Shown here: positions 1 through 7,003 of the stretch, in pieces
Position numbering within the stretch: position 1 is the stretch's first letter
How the letters are laid out: each line of letters begins with the position of its first letter
The notes under the pieces: model-generated
The model's input: only the letters and a program-made list of their open reading frames with translations
What the model was told of the DNA's origin: nothing
Databases searched by the model: none
Assembly: GCA_030840415.1 (NCBI GenBank)
Contig: JAVEEO010000324.1
Span: 1-8,553, forward strand
Reading direction: 5' to 3'
DNA from: Pseudonocardiales bacterium
GTDB lineage: Bacteria; Actinomycetota; Actinomycetes; Mycobacteriales; Jatrophihabitantaceae
DNA: 8,553 nucleotides
Translations under genes and position numbers: made by a program

Positions 1-839
1 GCTACCTGCCTGAGGCCCGTCCGATGACCTTCTCCGGCCCGGCCGGCCGAGACGTGCACGCTTTTGTCTACCCGCCCAGCAATCCCGACTTCGTCGCGCC
101 CGAGGGTGAACTGCCGCCGTACGTCGCCTTCGTGCACGGCGGTCCGACCTCCCGGGTGTCGCCGACGGTGAATCTCACCATCGGTTACCTGACCAGCCGC
201 GGGATCGGCGTGGTCGACGTCAACTACGGCGGCTCCACCGGCTATGGCCGGGCCTACCGGGAACGGCTGCGCGGCCAGTGGGGCATCGTCGACGTCGAGG
301 ACACCGTGGCCGCGGTGCGCGGGCTGGTCGATCAGGGGCTGGCCGACGGCAACCGGCTGGCGATCGAGGGGGGCTCGGCCGGCGGCTGGACGGTACTGTC
401 GGCGCTGACCGGCACCAAGGAGTTCGCCTGCGGAGTGTCCTTGTTCGGCGTCGCCGAGTTGGTGACGTTCGCCAAGCACACCCACGACTTCGAATCCCGT
501 TATCTGGACGGCCTGGTCGGCCCGTTGCCCGAGGCGCTGCCGCTGTACGAGTCGCGGGCGCCGCTGAACAACGTGGACGGCTTGTCCTGCCCGGTGTTGC
601 TGTTGCAGGGCCTGGATGATCCGGTGGTGCCCCCTGCCCAGTCGGAGATGTTCCGGGACGCCCTGGTGGCCAAGGGAATTCCGCATGCCTACCTGGCCTA
701 CGCCGGTGAGTCGCACGGCTTCCGCCGGGCCGAGACCCAGATAAACGCAACCGAGTCCACGCTGTCGTTCCTGGGGCAGGTACTGGGCTTCGAGCCGCTG
801 GGCATTCCGAAGCTGAAGCTCTGGCGCCCGGAGCAGTAG
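1..839 (+). CDS. S9 family serine peptidase (prolyl oligopeptidase-type), C-terminal part; 5' end outside window
   Basis: The frame is open from base 3 and stops with TAG at 837-839, so only the C-terminal catalytic domain is visible. ATG 24 lies inside a conserved stretch (LPEARPMTFSG) and is probably internal. Counting from that Met, the alpha/beta-hydrolase triad is recognisable: nucleophile Ser118 in GGSAGG, Asp199 in GLDDPVVPP and His231 in GESHGF. The HGGP motif near residue 38 probably contributes to the oxyanion hole, and VNYGGSTGYG (66-75) is typical of S9 acylaminoacyl/dipeptidyl-peptidase-like enzymes. Family members usually carry an N-terminal beta-propeller, which would lie upstream of the window. 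The expected role is hydrolysis of short peptides; no signal peptide can be judged. No terminator-like hairpin was found after the stop. Family assignment is firm, substrate unknown. Confidence 0.93.
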   Translation, partial: YLPEARPMTFSGPAGRDVHAFVYPPSNPDFVAPEGELPPYVAFVHGGPTSRVSPTVNLTIGYLTSRGIGVVDVNYGGSTGYGRAYRERLRGQWGIVDVEDTVAAVRGLVDQGLADGNRLAIEGGSAGGWTVLSALTGTKEFACGVSLFGVAELVTFAKHTHDFESRYLDGLVGPLPEALPLYESRAPLNNVDGLSCPVLLLQGLDDPVVPPAQSEMFRDALVAKGIPHAYLAYAGESHGFRRAETQINATESTLSFLGQVLGFEPLGIPKLKLWRPEQ

Positions 840-914
840 CGACAGCTCGGCAGTTGCTTGGTTGGGTGTGCGCATGGTTGACGAGGGTAAGTGCGTTGGT
901 GCCGGAGTTTTTAC

Positions 915-943
915 TTATCCACAGGGCTGATCAATCATCCACA
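915..943 (+). other. Pair of DnaA-box-like 9-mers
   Basis: TTATCCACA at 915-923 is the canonical DnaA-box sequence. A second copy with one mismatch, TCATCCACA, lies at 935-943 in the same orientation, 20 bp further on, and both are followed by G. They sit in an AT-richer patch between the S9 peptidase and the lipoprotein. No dnaA, dnaN, parAB or AT-rich unwinding region is present, so this is not an argument for an origin. They could be DnaA-titration sites, part of a decayed 13E12-type element, or chance. Confidence 0.4.
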
Positions 944-967
944 GCGTCTGCAAGTTCTACCGCCGAG

Positions 968-1020
968 GTCAGAGTTTCCCTAGTGTCTGACGTATGACTG
1001 CAGCGGTGGAATCGCGCGAG
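968..1020 (+). pseudogene. Remnant of a DUF222/HNH (13E12-family) gene leader and first codons
   Basis: This segment matches the leader and start of the intact HNH gene at 2687-2741. From TGTCTGA (984 here, 2705 there) 29 of 37 bases agree without a gap, including ATGAC at the start codon and about eight further codons (MTAAVESRE here, MTVVVGSSE there). Upstream, GTCAGA is also shared, with a 2-bp length difference between the two conserved blocks. Similarity ends after about 1020. The frame from ATG 994 then runs into the lipoprotein gene in another frame and shows no DUF222 sequence. I read it as the surviving 5' tip of a deleted or decayed paralogue; alternatively it is a shared promoter type serving an unrelated short ORF. 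Confidence 0.5.
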
Positions 1021-1034
1021 CCGGCCAGGCCGGC
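1020..1034. repeat. Perfect 7-bp inverted repeat with 1-bp spacer
   Basis: GCCGGCC-A-GGCCGGC is a perfect dyad directly after the point where similarity to the intact HNH leader stops. It could mark a deletion or rearrangement endpoint or act as a hairpin. In DNA this GC-rich such dyads arise often, so function is uncertain. Confidence 0.4.
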
Positions 1035-1129
1035 CGCTCCGTACAACGTGGATCCACGCAACCACCTGCCGGTCTGCTCACCAGGTCACCAGCTGAGAGC
1101 GCCGCCCCGGGGTACGGCCTTGGTGTGCC

Positions 1130-1138
1130 TGGCATACT
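1130..1138 (+). promoter_or_regulatory. Candidate extended -10 promoter of the lipoprotein gene
   Basis: TGGCATACT resembles an extended -10 (TGn followed by a hexamer one base from TATACT). It ends 9 bp before ATG 1148, so transcription would start at or a few bases before the start codon. No Shine-Dalgarno precedes ATG 1148, which fits leaderless or nearly leaderless translation as is common in actinobacteria. No -35 box was recognised. Confidence 0.35.
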
Positions 1139-1147
1139 TCGGTTGTT

Positions 1148-1855
1148 ATGAGCCCGATGAGAGCAATCCGCGTCTTTGCCGCCCTCAGCATGGCGGCCCT
1201 GGTCACGGCCTGCTCGTCCTCCGGCAGCCAGACGCGGGCCGCGCCGAACAGCGCCACCACCACTGGCTCGTCCGCCGCCATGACCAGAACAAGCGCCGCG
1301 CCGACCTCGGCCGCTTCCCCCGTCTCACCAACGGTGCGATTGCTGTCCAGGGCCAAGCTCGTCGACGCGCTGCTCCCCCTGAGCAGCATGCCGACCGGCT
1401 ACAGCCTGGACACCAGCACCGATACCAGCAGTGATGACAGGACCTTCTGTAACTACACCCCGCCCAGCCCTGTCAAGATCAGCGTCAGCCACACCTACGT
1501 CAAGGGCGCCGGAGTGACCGGGCAGGTTCTGAATGTGGGCCTGCGGCAATACGCCGACCCTGCCGCTGCGCGTGCCCAATTCGACACCCTGGTCAAGGTG
1601 ATGCAGACCTGCCACAAGCAGACGGACCCCGAGGGCGGCATCGCCACCTACTCGCTCGTCAACACCGCGCGCGTCGGCGAGGGGACGATCGGCATCCGCA
1701 TCGACTTCGAGTCGGGCACTGCGCTGCAAACGTTCACTTTGACCGGAGCGTGTCTGGCCAGTGTCGGGCAAGGTGGCGTCAACGTCGACCCGGACGTCAT
1801 CGCACCGTTGGTCAAGGACCAGGTCGCACGTTATGAAAAGGCCGCGATCAGCTAG
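1148..1855 (+). CDS. Secreted lipoprotein of unknown function
   Basis: The 235-residue product starts with a short basic n-region (MSPMRAIR), a hydrophobic core and a lipobox VTAC with Cys22 as the predicted lipidated residue. It is therefore expected to be anchored on the outer face of the membrane. Residues 23-62 are a Ser/Thr/Ala/Pro-rich linker. A compact folded domain follows (about 63-235), with Cys101, Cys155 and Cys202 available for a disulfide. The phrase LVDALLPLSSMPTGYSLDT and the layout recall actinobacterial lipoproteins with PknH-like extracellular sensor domains, but I see no diagnostic motif and treat that only as a possibility. ATG 1148 fits the promoter spacing; ATG 1157 in the same frame is an alternative. 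It looks monocistronic: the next gene has its own ribosome-binding site 54 bp downstream of the stop. Confidence 0.8.
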   Translation: MSPMRAIRVFAALSMAALVTACSSSGSQTRAAPNSATTTGSSAAMTRTSAAPTSAASPVSPTVRLLSRAKLVDALLPLSSMPTGYSLDTSTDTSSDDRTFCNYTPPSPVKISVSHTYVKGAGVTGQVLNVGLRQYADPAAARAQFDTLVKVMQTCHKQTDPEGGIATYSLVNTARVGEGTIGIRIDFESGTALQTFTLTGACLASVGQGGVNVDPDVIAPLVKDQVARYEKAAIS

Positions 1856-1918
1856 CTTCGCCTGAATCTTGTGGGCCTGGGTCGGGAGAACTCAGGCACT
1901 ATGTGCTCGGGAGGCGTC

Positions 1919-2568
1919 ATGAGCCAGCAAGGTTGGCGGCAGTTCCTCGCCGCGGCGGATGTTGACGACTGGGTGGTACTGCACGGCGGCGCGACAGCGG
2001 TGTTCGGCGTCCGCTCCCTCACCGATGTGGCGCGCCTGGCCCAGGCATTGACGCAGATCCCCGGCCTGGACGGCTCGCGAGCACTTCTGACGATCGCCGA
2101 CGATCGCGTCACCGTGCGCCTGGCCCGCGGAATGTTCCAGTTGGAGGAGCGACACATCTCCCTGGCGCGGACCGTCTCGACCGTCGCGCGGGCGACCGGT
2201 GCCGTCCCCGACCGGGCGGCCGTGCAGGAGGTTCAGGTGGCGGTCGCCGCGCAGCCGGACGCGTTGGACGTGGAATTCTGGCGGGCCGTCCTCGGCTACC
2301 GGCCGTTGGACGACGACAACGCCATCGACCCACTTGGGCACAGCTCCACGGTGTGGCTGCAGGAACTGACCCCGGACAAGCCGCTCCGCCACGCGATGCA
2401 CCTCGACGTCTCGCTCGCTCGCGAGCAGCGGCCCGAGTCGCGGCGGCGGTTGCCGCGGGCGGCCGCGTGGTGGACGAGACCGACGCTCCGGCCGGCTGGA
2501 TCCTGGCAGACCGGGCCGGTAACAAGGTGTGCATCGCATCGTGGCCGGACGGCGGCGAGCAGTCGTGA
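1919..2568 (+). pseudogene. Frameshifted VOC (glyoxalase-like)/pterin-dehydratase-like protein
   Basis: Translation from ATG 1919 (GGGAGG at 1909-1914, 4-bp spacer) gives DDWVVLHGGATAVF near the N-terminus and, later, FWRAVLGYRPLDDDNAIDP and LRHAMHLDVS. This is typical of actinobacterial proteins joining a pterin-4a-carbinolamine-dehydratase-like region to a glyoxalase/VOC fold. After about residue 170 (near 2428) the frame loses resemblance and becomes Arg/Pro-rich, ending at 2596. The expected C-terminus (RVVDETDAPAGWILADRAGN, then KVCIASWPDGG) lies in the -1 frame and ends at TGA 2566-2568. Joining the two frames near 2425-2435 gives about 216 residues, a plausible full length. One missing base (or two extra) explains it. 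The gene is otherwise undamaged, so a recent mutation or a sequencing error are both possible. The substrate of the family is not known to me. Confidence 0.75.
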
Positions 2569-2584
2569 GCCTGACCCGTTGGGT

Positions 2585-2598
2585 TGTCAGCCCTGACA
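2585..2598. repeat. Perfect inverted repeat TGTCAG-CC-CTGACA
   Basis: This 14-bp dyad has perfect 6-bp arms and a 2-bp spacer and lies 17 bp after the broken VOC gene. The same half-site TTGTCAG recurs at 2685-2691 next to the HNH promoter, in both cases followed by CCCT and then TTGGC. It could be a regulator-binding site or a recombination/nuclease target tied to the HNH element. It has no T tract, so it is not a convincing terminator. Confidence 0.5.
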
Positions 2599-2624
2599 GT
2601 TGGCCGTTTGTGACAGTCGTAGGC

Positions 2625-2633
2625 GGAGGTGAT
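2625..2633 (+). promoter_or_regulatory. Near-perfect Shine-Dalgarno for a small leader ORF
   Basis: GGAGGTGAT is a nine-base complement to the 3' end of 16S rRNA, stronger than any other ribosome-binding site in the window. GGAGG ends 7 bp before GTG 2637. The HNH start at 2715 is too far away to use it directly. Confidence 0.5.
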
Positions 2634-2636
2634 GCT

Positions 2637-2711
2637 GTGACTGCGAAAAGGCCTTGCTCAGCTGGTGATTCCTGCTCGAAGGTTTTGTCAGACCCTTGGC
2701 CTAATGTCTGA
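2637..2711 (+). CDS. Possible 24-residue leader peptide upstream of the HNH gene
   Basis: GTG 2637 opens 24 codons ending with TGA at 2709-2711, 3 bp before the HNH start codon. The peptide begins MTAKRPCSAG and contains two cysteines (residues 7 and 13). The support is the outstanding Shine-Dalgarno and the tight spacing to the HNH start, which has no ribosome-binding site of its own; ribosomes ending here could reinitiate at 2715. Against it, the decayed sibling leader at 968-1020 has no such ORF upstream, and the HNH mRNA may start at 2715 itself, which would exclude this ORF from that transcript. No homologue is recognised. Confidence 0.35.
   Translation: MTAKRPCSAGDSCSKVLSDPWPNV
2687..2711 (+). 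promoter_or_regulatory. Candidate HNH-gene promoter: TAATGT -10 framed by an inverted repeat
   Basis: TAATGT (2702-2707) fits the actinobacterial TAnnnT -10 and ends 7 bp before ATG 2715, the spacing expected for a leaderless transcript. It lies within a dyad TCAGA (2688-2692), 14-bp spacer, TCTGA (2707-2711). The sibling leader at 968-991 has the same design: GTCAGA, 12-bp spacer, TCTGAC, with TAGTGT at 981-986 and an identical 7-bp gap to its ATG. Conservation of dyad, -10 and start spacing in two copies suggests an autoregulated or silenced promoter. Confidence 0.45.
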
Positions 2712-2714
2712 TGT

Positions 2715-4004
2715 ATGACGGTAGTGGTCGGTTCGAGCGAGACGGTGCTGGCAGCATCGTCTGTGTCTGCGGCTGTCGCTGACCTGGCCCGGCGCTCGTT
2801 CTCCGGCCTTGCCGATGACGATCTGCTCGAGGTGATCCGGCAGGCAGAGCGGGCTCGTCGCCAGCTCGAGGCGCTTGATGCCGTGCTGATCGCCGAGATC
2901 GAGGCACGCAACCTGCCGGGCCGCTACATGCTGCGCGGATCGAAGCAACTGCTGGCCGGCCTGCTCAACTTGTCGCCAGCCGAGAGCGGCGCCCGGGTGC
3001 GGCATGCCCACGCCCTAGGTCCCCGGACGAGCCTGACCGGCGAGCGGCTGGCACCGCTGCTGCCCGTCACGGCGGCGGCCCGTGCCAGGGGGTCGATCAC
3101 CGCCGGACAGGTCGAGGTGATCATCGCCGCGATGACCCGACTCCGCGATGCCCAGTTGCCGGCTGAGCGGCAGGCCGAGGCCGAGGCGTTCCTGGTCGAG
3201 CAGGCGCACCGCTTCGACGGCGGCACCTTGCGCGGGATCGCCCGGCGGCTGCTGGACACCCTCGATCCGGACGGCCGGCTCACCGGGGAACGCAGCCAGC
3301 AGCGGCGCCGGTTCCTGAGCTGTGTGCCGAACGGCGACGGGATGTACCGTCTCACCGCCGACCTCGACACCGAGACTGCCGCGCTGGCGAGAACCGTCTT
3401 GCACTCGCTGGCCGCACCCAGGCCGTCGACCGGCGGCGACCGGGACGAGCGCACCTCCGGGCAGCGGCTGCACGATGCCTTCCGCAGCGTGCTGAAGCTC
3501 GCACTGCGAGCCGGTGAGCTACCCGCCTCGGGCGGCATTCCCGCAACTGTCCTGATCACCATGACCGCCGAGCAGTTCCAGGCCGGCACCGGCCTCGCGG
3601 CGACCAGTTACGGGCAGCAGCTCAGCATCGACCGTGCGCTGCGGCTCGCTGATCAGGCGGCCCTCGCCTGGATCGTGCACAACAGCAAGGGCGGCATCCT
3701 GAGCTACGGCACCACTCGCCGGGTGGCCAGCGACAAGCAGACCCTCGCGCTGATCGCGCGGGACCAGGGCTGCGCCTTTCCCGGTTGCGCCGATCCACCC
3801 GAGTGGACCGAGCGACACCACATCATCCCGTGGCGGGAAGGCGGGCAGACCGACCTGGACAATCTCTGTCTGCTGTGCGACTTCCACCACGACCGGATCG
3901 ACACCGGCGGCTGGCAGGTCACCATGCGCGACGGCGTGCCCTGGTTCATCCCGCCGAGCTGGATTGACCCGGACCAGCGACCACGGCGCAACGTTCGCCC
4001 GTGA
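2715..4004 (+). CDS. DUF222 / HNH endonuclease signature protein (13E12 repeat family)
   Basis: The 429-residue protein is full length for its family. Residues about 25-330 form the largely helical DUF222 region (for example RRQLEALDAVLIAEIEARN, then RGSKQLLAGLLNLSPAE). Residues 350-400 hold an HNH nuclease domain: Cys353 and Cys358 in QGCAFPGC, Cys385 and Cys388 in NLCLLC (presumably a zinc site), His368-His369 in RHHIIPW, Asn383, and His391-His392 in DFHHDRI. All expected HNH residues are present, so it may be an active DNA endonuclease; the biological role of the family is not established. Members occur in many copies in actinobacterial genomes, and in Mycobacterium tuberculosis REP13E12 copies are integration sites of prophage phiRv1. 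ATG 2715 matches the start of the decayed sibling at 994. It is convergent with the gene at 4124-4972. Confidence 0.92.
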   Translation: MTVVVGSSETVLAASSVSAAVADLARRSFSGLADDDLLEVIRQAERARRQLEALDAVLIAEIEARNLPGRYMLRGSKQLLAGLLNLSPAESGARVRHAHALGPRTSLTGERLAPLLPVTAAARARGSITAGQVEVIIAAMTRLRDAQLPAERQAEAEAFLVEQAHRFDGGTLRGIARRLLDTLDPDGRLTGERSQQRRRFLSCVPNGDGMYRLTADLDTETAALARTVLHSLAAPRPSTGGDRDERTSGQRLHDAFRSVLKLALRAGELPASGGIPATVLITMTAEQFQAGTGLAATSYGQQLSIDRALRLADQAALAWIVHNSKGGILSYGTTRRVASDKQTLALIARDQGCAFPGCADPPEWTERHHIIPWREGGQTDLDNLCLLCDFHHDRIDTGGWQVTMRDGVPWFIPPSWIDPDQRPRRNVRP

Positions 4005-4049
4005 ACCGCCATCCTGCTGCGACGCCGACCGATCCGCTTGAAGTCGGCA

Positions 4050-4075
4050 GCGACGAGTTCAGGGCAGCTCGTCTC
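4050..4075. terminator. Weak hairpin between convergent genes
   Basis: GACGAG (4052-4057) and CTCGTC (4068-4073) form a 6-bp stem, extendable by a U-G and a U-A pair, in the 119-bp gap between the convergent HNH and PEP mutase-family genes. Neither strand has a T run after it, so it could at most be an atypical bidirectional terminator. Nothing else was seen in this gap. Confidence 0.2.
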
Positions 4076-4123
4076 CGCCTTCCTGCGGTAATCGATCGCC
4101 GCCGCGTGTCCCGCGCCGTGAGG

Positions 4124-4972
4124 TCAGCTGACGTTGCGGGCCCAGGCCGGGATGCCGGCACCGGCCAGCAACTCGGTGCCGACGTCGGCCAGCGAGGTCA
4201 TGGCAACCCGCTGCGACCACGGGCCGAAGGACACCCGGGCCACCCCGAGCTCAGCCAGCTCCGAGGGCGGCGCCGTGCCGGGCAGCCCGAGCACGCTCAC
4301 CTTGCGCTCGCCGATCCCGGCCACCAGCTGCCGCACAGTGTCGGCGTCCAGCCTGCCCGGCACGAAGACACAGTCGGCACCGGCGTCCAGGAACGCCCGG
4401 CCGCGCTCGATCGCGTCGGCCAGCAGGTCGGCCGGATCCCGATCACCGCCCAGCAGGTAGGCATCGGTGCGGGCGTTCAGGACGAACGGCACGCCCTCGG
4501 CCTCCCCGGCCCGGACCGCCGCCCGCACCCCGGCCACCGCCTCGGCCAGCGGGCGCAGCTCGTCCTCGATGTTCGCGCCGACGACGCCCACCCCGATGGC
4601 CTTGCGGACCGTCTCGCCGACGTCGCCGTAACCGGCCTCCAGGTCCGCGGTCACCGGCAGCGGCACTGCCGCGGCGATCCGGCCGACCGCCTCGATCATC
4701 AGCTCCGCCGGGATGACCTCGCCGTCCGGGTAGCCGAACGACGCCGCGATCGAGTGGCTCGCCGTAGCCAGCGCGCGGCAGCCGGGCAGGCCGGCCACCA
4801 CCCGGGCGCTGGCCACGTCCCAGACGTTGACCAGCACCAGCAGCTCGGGATCGCTGTGCAGCCGGCGCAGCTCGGCGGCCTTGCCGGCCAGGGTCTCGCC
4901 GGCCTGGCCGGCCAGGGTCTCGGCGGCCTTGCCAGCCAAGGGGTCGGCGGCTGGGGTGTCTGCAGCAGTCAT
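4124..4972 (-). CDS. Isocitrate lyase/phosphoenolpyruvate mutase family protein
   Basis: The 282-residue product has the motifs of the PEP mutase/2-methylisocitrate lyase superfamily, a TIM barrel with a Mg2+ site. They are NVWDVASAR (Trp51, Asp52), ATASHSIAASFGYPDGE (69-85), TADLEAGYGD (Asp110, Glu112), GANIEDE (Glu136, Asp137), NARTDAYL (Arg168, Asp170) and AGADCVFVPG (197-206). The lyase KKCGH loop is absent, as usual for the small actinobacterial branch; C-C or P-C bond chemistry on an oxo-acid is likely but the substrate cannot be read. Residues 12-35 are three 8-residue repeats (LAGKAAET-type) ahead of the usual N-terminus (ELRRLHS). ATG 4972 follows AAGGTG with a 5-bp gap. It lies 47 bp after guaB on the same strand and may be partly co-transcribed with it. 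No phosphonate-synthesis genes are nearby. Confidence 0.85.
   Translation of the reverse strand: MTAADTPAADPLAGKAAETLAGQAGETLAGKAAELRRLHSDPELLVLVNVWDVASARVVAGLPGCRALATASHSIAASFGYPDGEVIPAELMIEAVGRIAAAVPLPVTADLEAGYGDVGETVRKAIGVGVVGANIEDELRPLAEAVAGVRAAVRAGEAEGVPFVLNARTDAYLLGGDRDPADLLADAIERGRAFLDAGADCVFVPGRLDADTVRQLVAGIGERKVSVLGLPGTAPPSELAELGVARVSFGPWSQRVAMTSLADVGTELLAGAGIPAWARNVS
4868..4939 (-). repeat. Three tandem 24-bp units encoding LAGKAAET-type octapeptides
   Basis: Units at 4868-4891, 4892-4915 and 4916-4939 are near-identical 24-mers. On the minus strand they encode LAGKAAET, LAGQAGET and LAGKAAEL near the N-terminus of the PEP mutase-family protein. The unit keeps the frame, so copy number could change without breaking the gene. 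The peptide should form an Ala-rich amphipathic helix. Confidence 0.85.
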
Positions 4973-4980
4973 GCCCGCAC

Positions 4981-5007
4981 CTTAAAGGCAAGCCGGCCAC
5001 CGCCGGC
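4981..5007 (-). terminator. Weak terminator-like hairpin after guaB
   Basis: On the minus strand GCCGGC, a 4-base loop (GGTG) and GCCGGC (5007 to 4992) are followed by TTGCCTTTAA. The stem is short but all G/C, and the following tract is only moderately T-rich. It lies 12 bp after the guaB stop and just before the AAGGTG ribosome-binding site of the next gene, so it could reduce read-through rather than stop it. Confidence 0.3.
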
Positions 5008-5019
5008 CAGCGGGACGGC

Positions 5020-6732
<1,713 letters not shown>

Positions 6733-6796
6733 TCAGCGCTGGTCAGTGAGCAAAACCTCAGGGCCGGATCAGGGTGTTCCCCAGTGCCTCCTGAGG

Positions 6797-6829
6797 TACT
6801 GACCGGGAAGTCTGCTACCGACCGGGAAG
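6797..6829 (+). repeat. 14-bp direct repeat (13/14 identical), 19-bp period
   Basis: TAC(T/C)GACCGGGAAG occurs at 6797-6810 and 6816-6829. The 19-bp period places both copies nearly on the same face of the helix (about two turns). It lies in the divergent region, about 95 bp upstream of the guaB -10 and 175 bp before the ABC gene start. It is a candidate site for an activator or repressor of either gene. Confidence 0.45.
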
Positions 6830-6907
6830 GTTTTCGACGGCCGCAGCCCGGCGGCACCGCCGCCTCGGCGCGAGCGCAACCCGCTGGAGCCGGCCCACCA
6901 CGACAGC

Positions 6908-6988
6908 CTGCCACAACCGCCAGAACCGCCAGACCCGCCAGAACCAACAGCACCGCCAGACCTGCCAGAACCGCCAGCACCGCCAGAC
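6908..6988 (+). repeat. Nine tandem 9-bp units (CCGCCAGAM-type) upstream of the ABC gene
   Basis: Nine consecutive 9-mers run from 6908 to 6988; five match CCGCCAGAA or CCGCCAGAC exactly and the others differ at one to three bases. They are in the same phase as ATG 7004 and would read Pro-Pro-Glu/Asp, with variants LPQ, PTA, LPE and PPA. The open frame extends back to a TGA at 6800-6802 without an ATG, GTG or TTG start. The array therefore either lies in the untranslated leader or would need a non-standard start. On the opposite strand it gives hydrophobic or Trp-rich nonsense. Confidence 0.85.
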
Positions 6989-6990
6989 CC

Positions 6991-6996
6991 GGAAGG
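6991..6996 (+). promoter_or_regulatory. Ribosome-binding site of the ABC ATPase gene
   Basis: GGAAGG ends 7 bp before ATG 7004 and supports that start against the open, proline-rich frame upstream. Confidence 0.6.
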
Positions 6997-7003
6997 CAAC
7001 CGC

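Noticed and set aside
994..1434. 146-codon frame starting at ATG 994
   Set aside because: Only the first codons resemble a real gene start; the rest is an out-of-frame reading of the lipoprotein gene. Recorded as an HNH-gene remnant instead.
1860..1897. GCCTGA...TCAGGC inverted repeat after the lipoprotein stop
   Set aside because: The arms are 6 bp with a 26-base loop and no T tract follows, too weak to call a terminator.
1892..2911. 339-codon open frame on the - strand across the VOC and HNH genes
   Set aside because: It spans two genes and an intergenic region and has a shadow-like composition with no motif.
4123..4132. Palindrome GTCAGCTGAC over the stop codon of the PEP mutase-family gene
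   Set aside because: A 10-bp palindrome is expected by chance in a window this size, and it is not related to the TGTCAG dyad beyond four bases.
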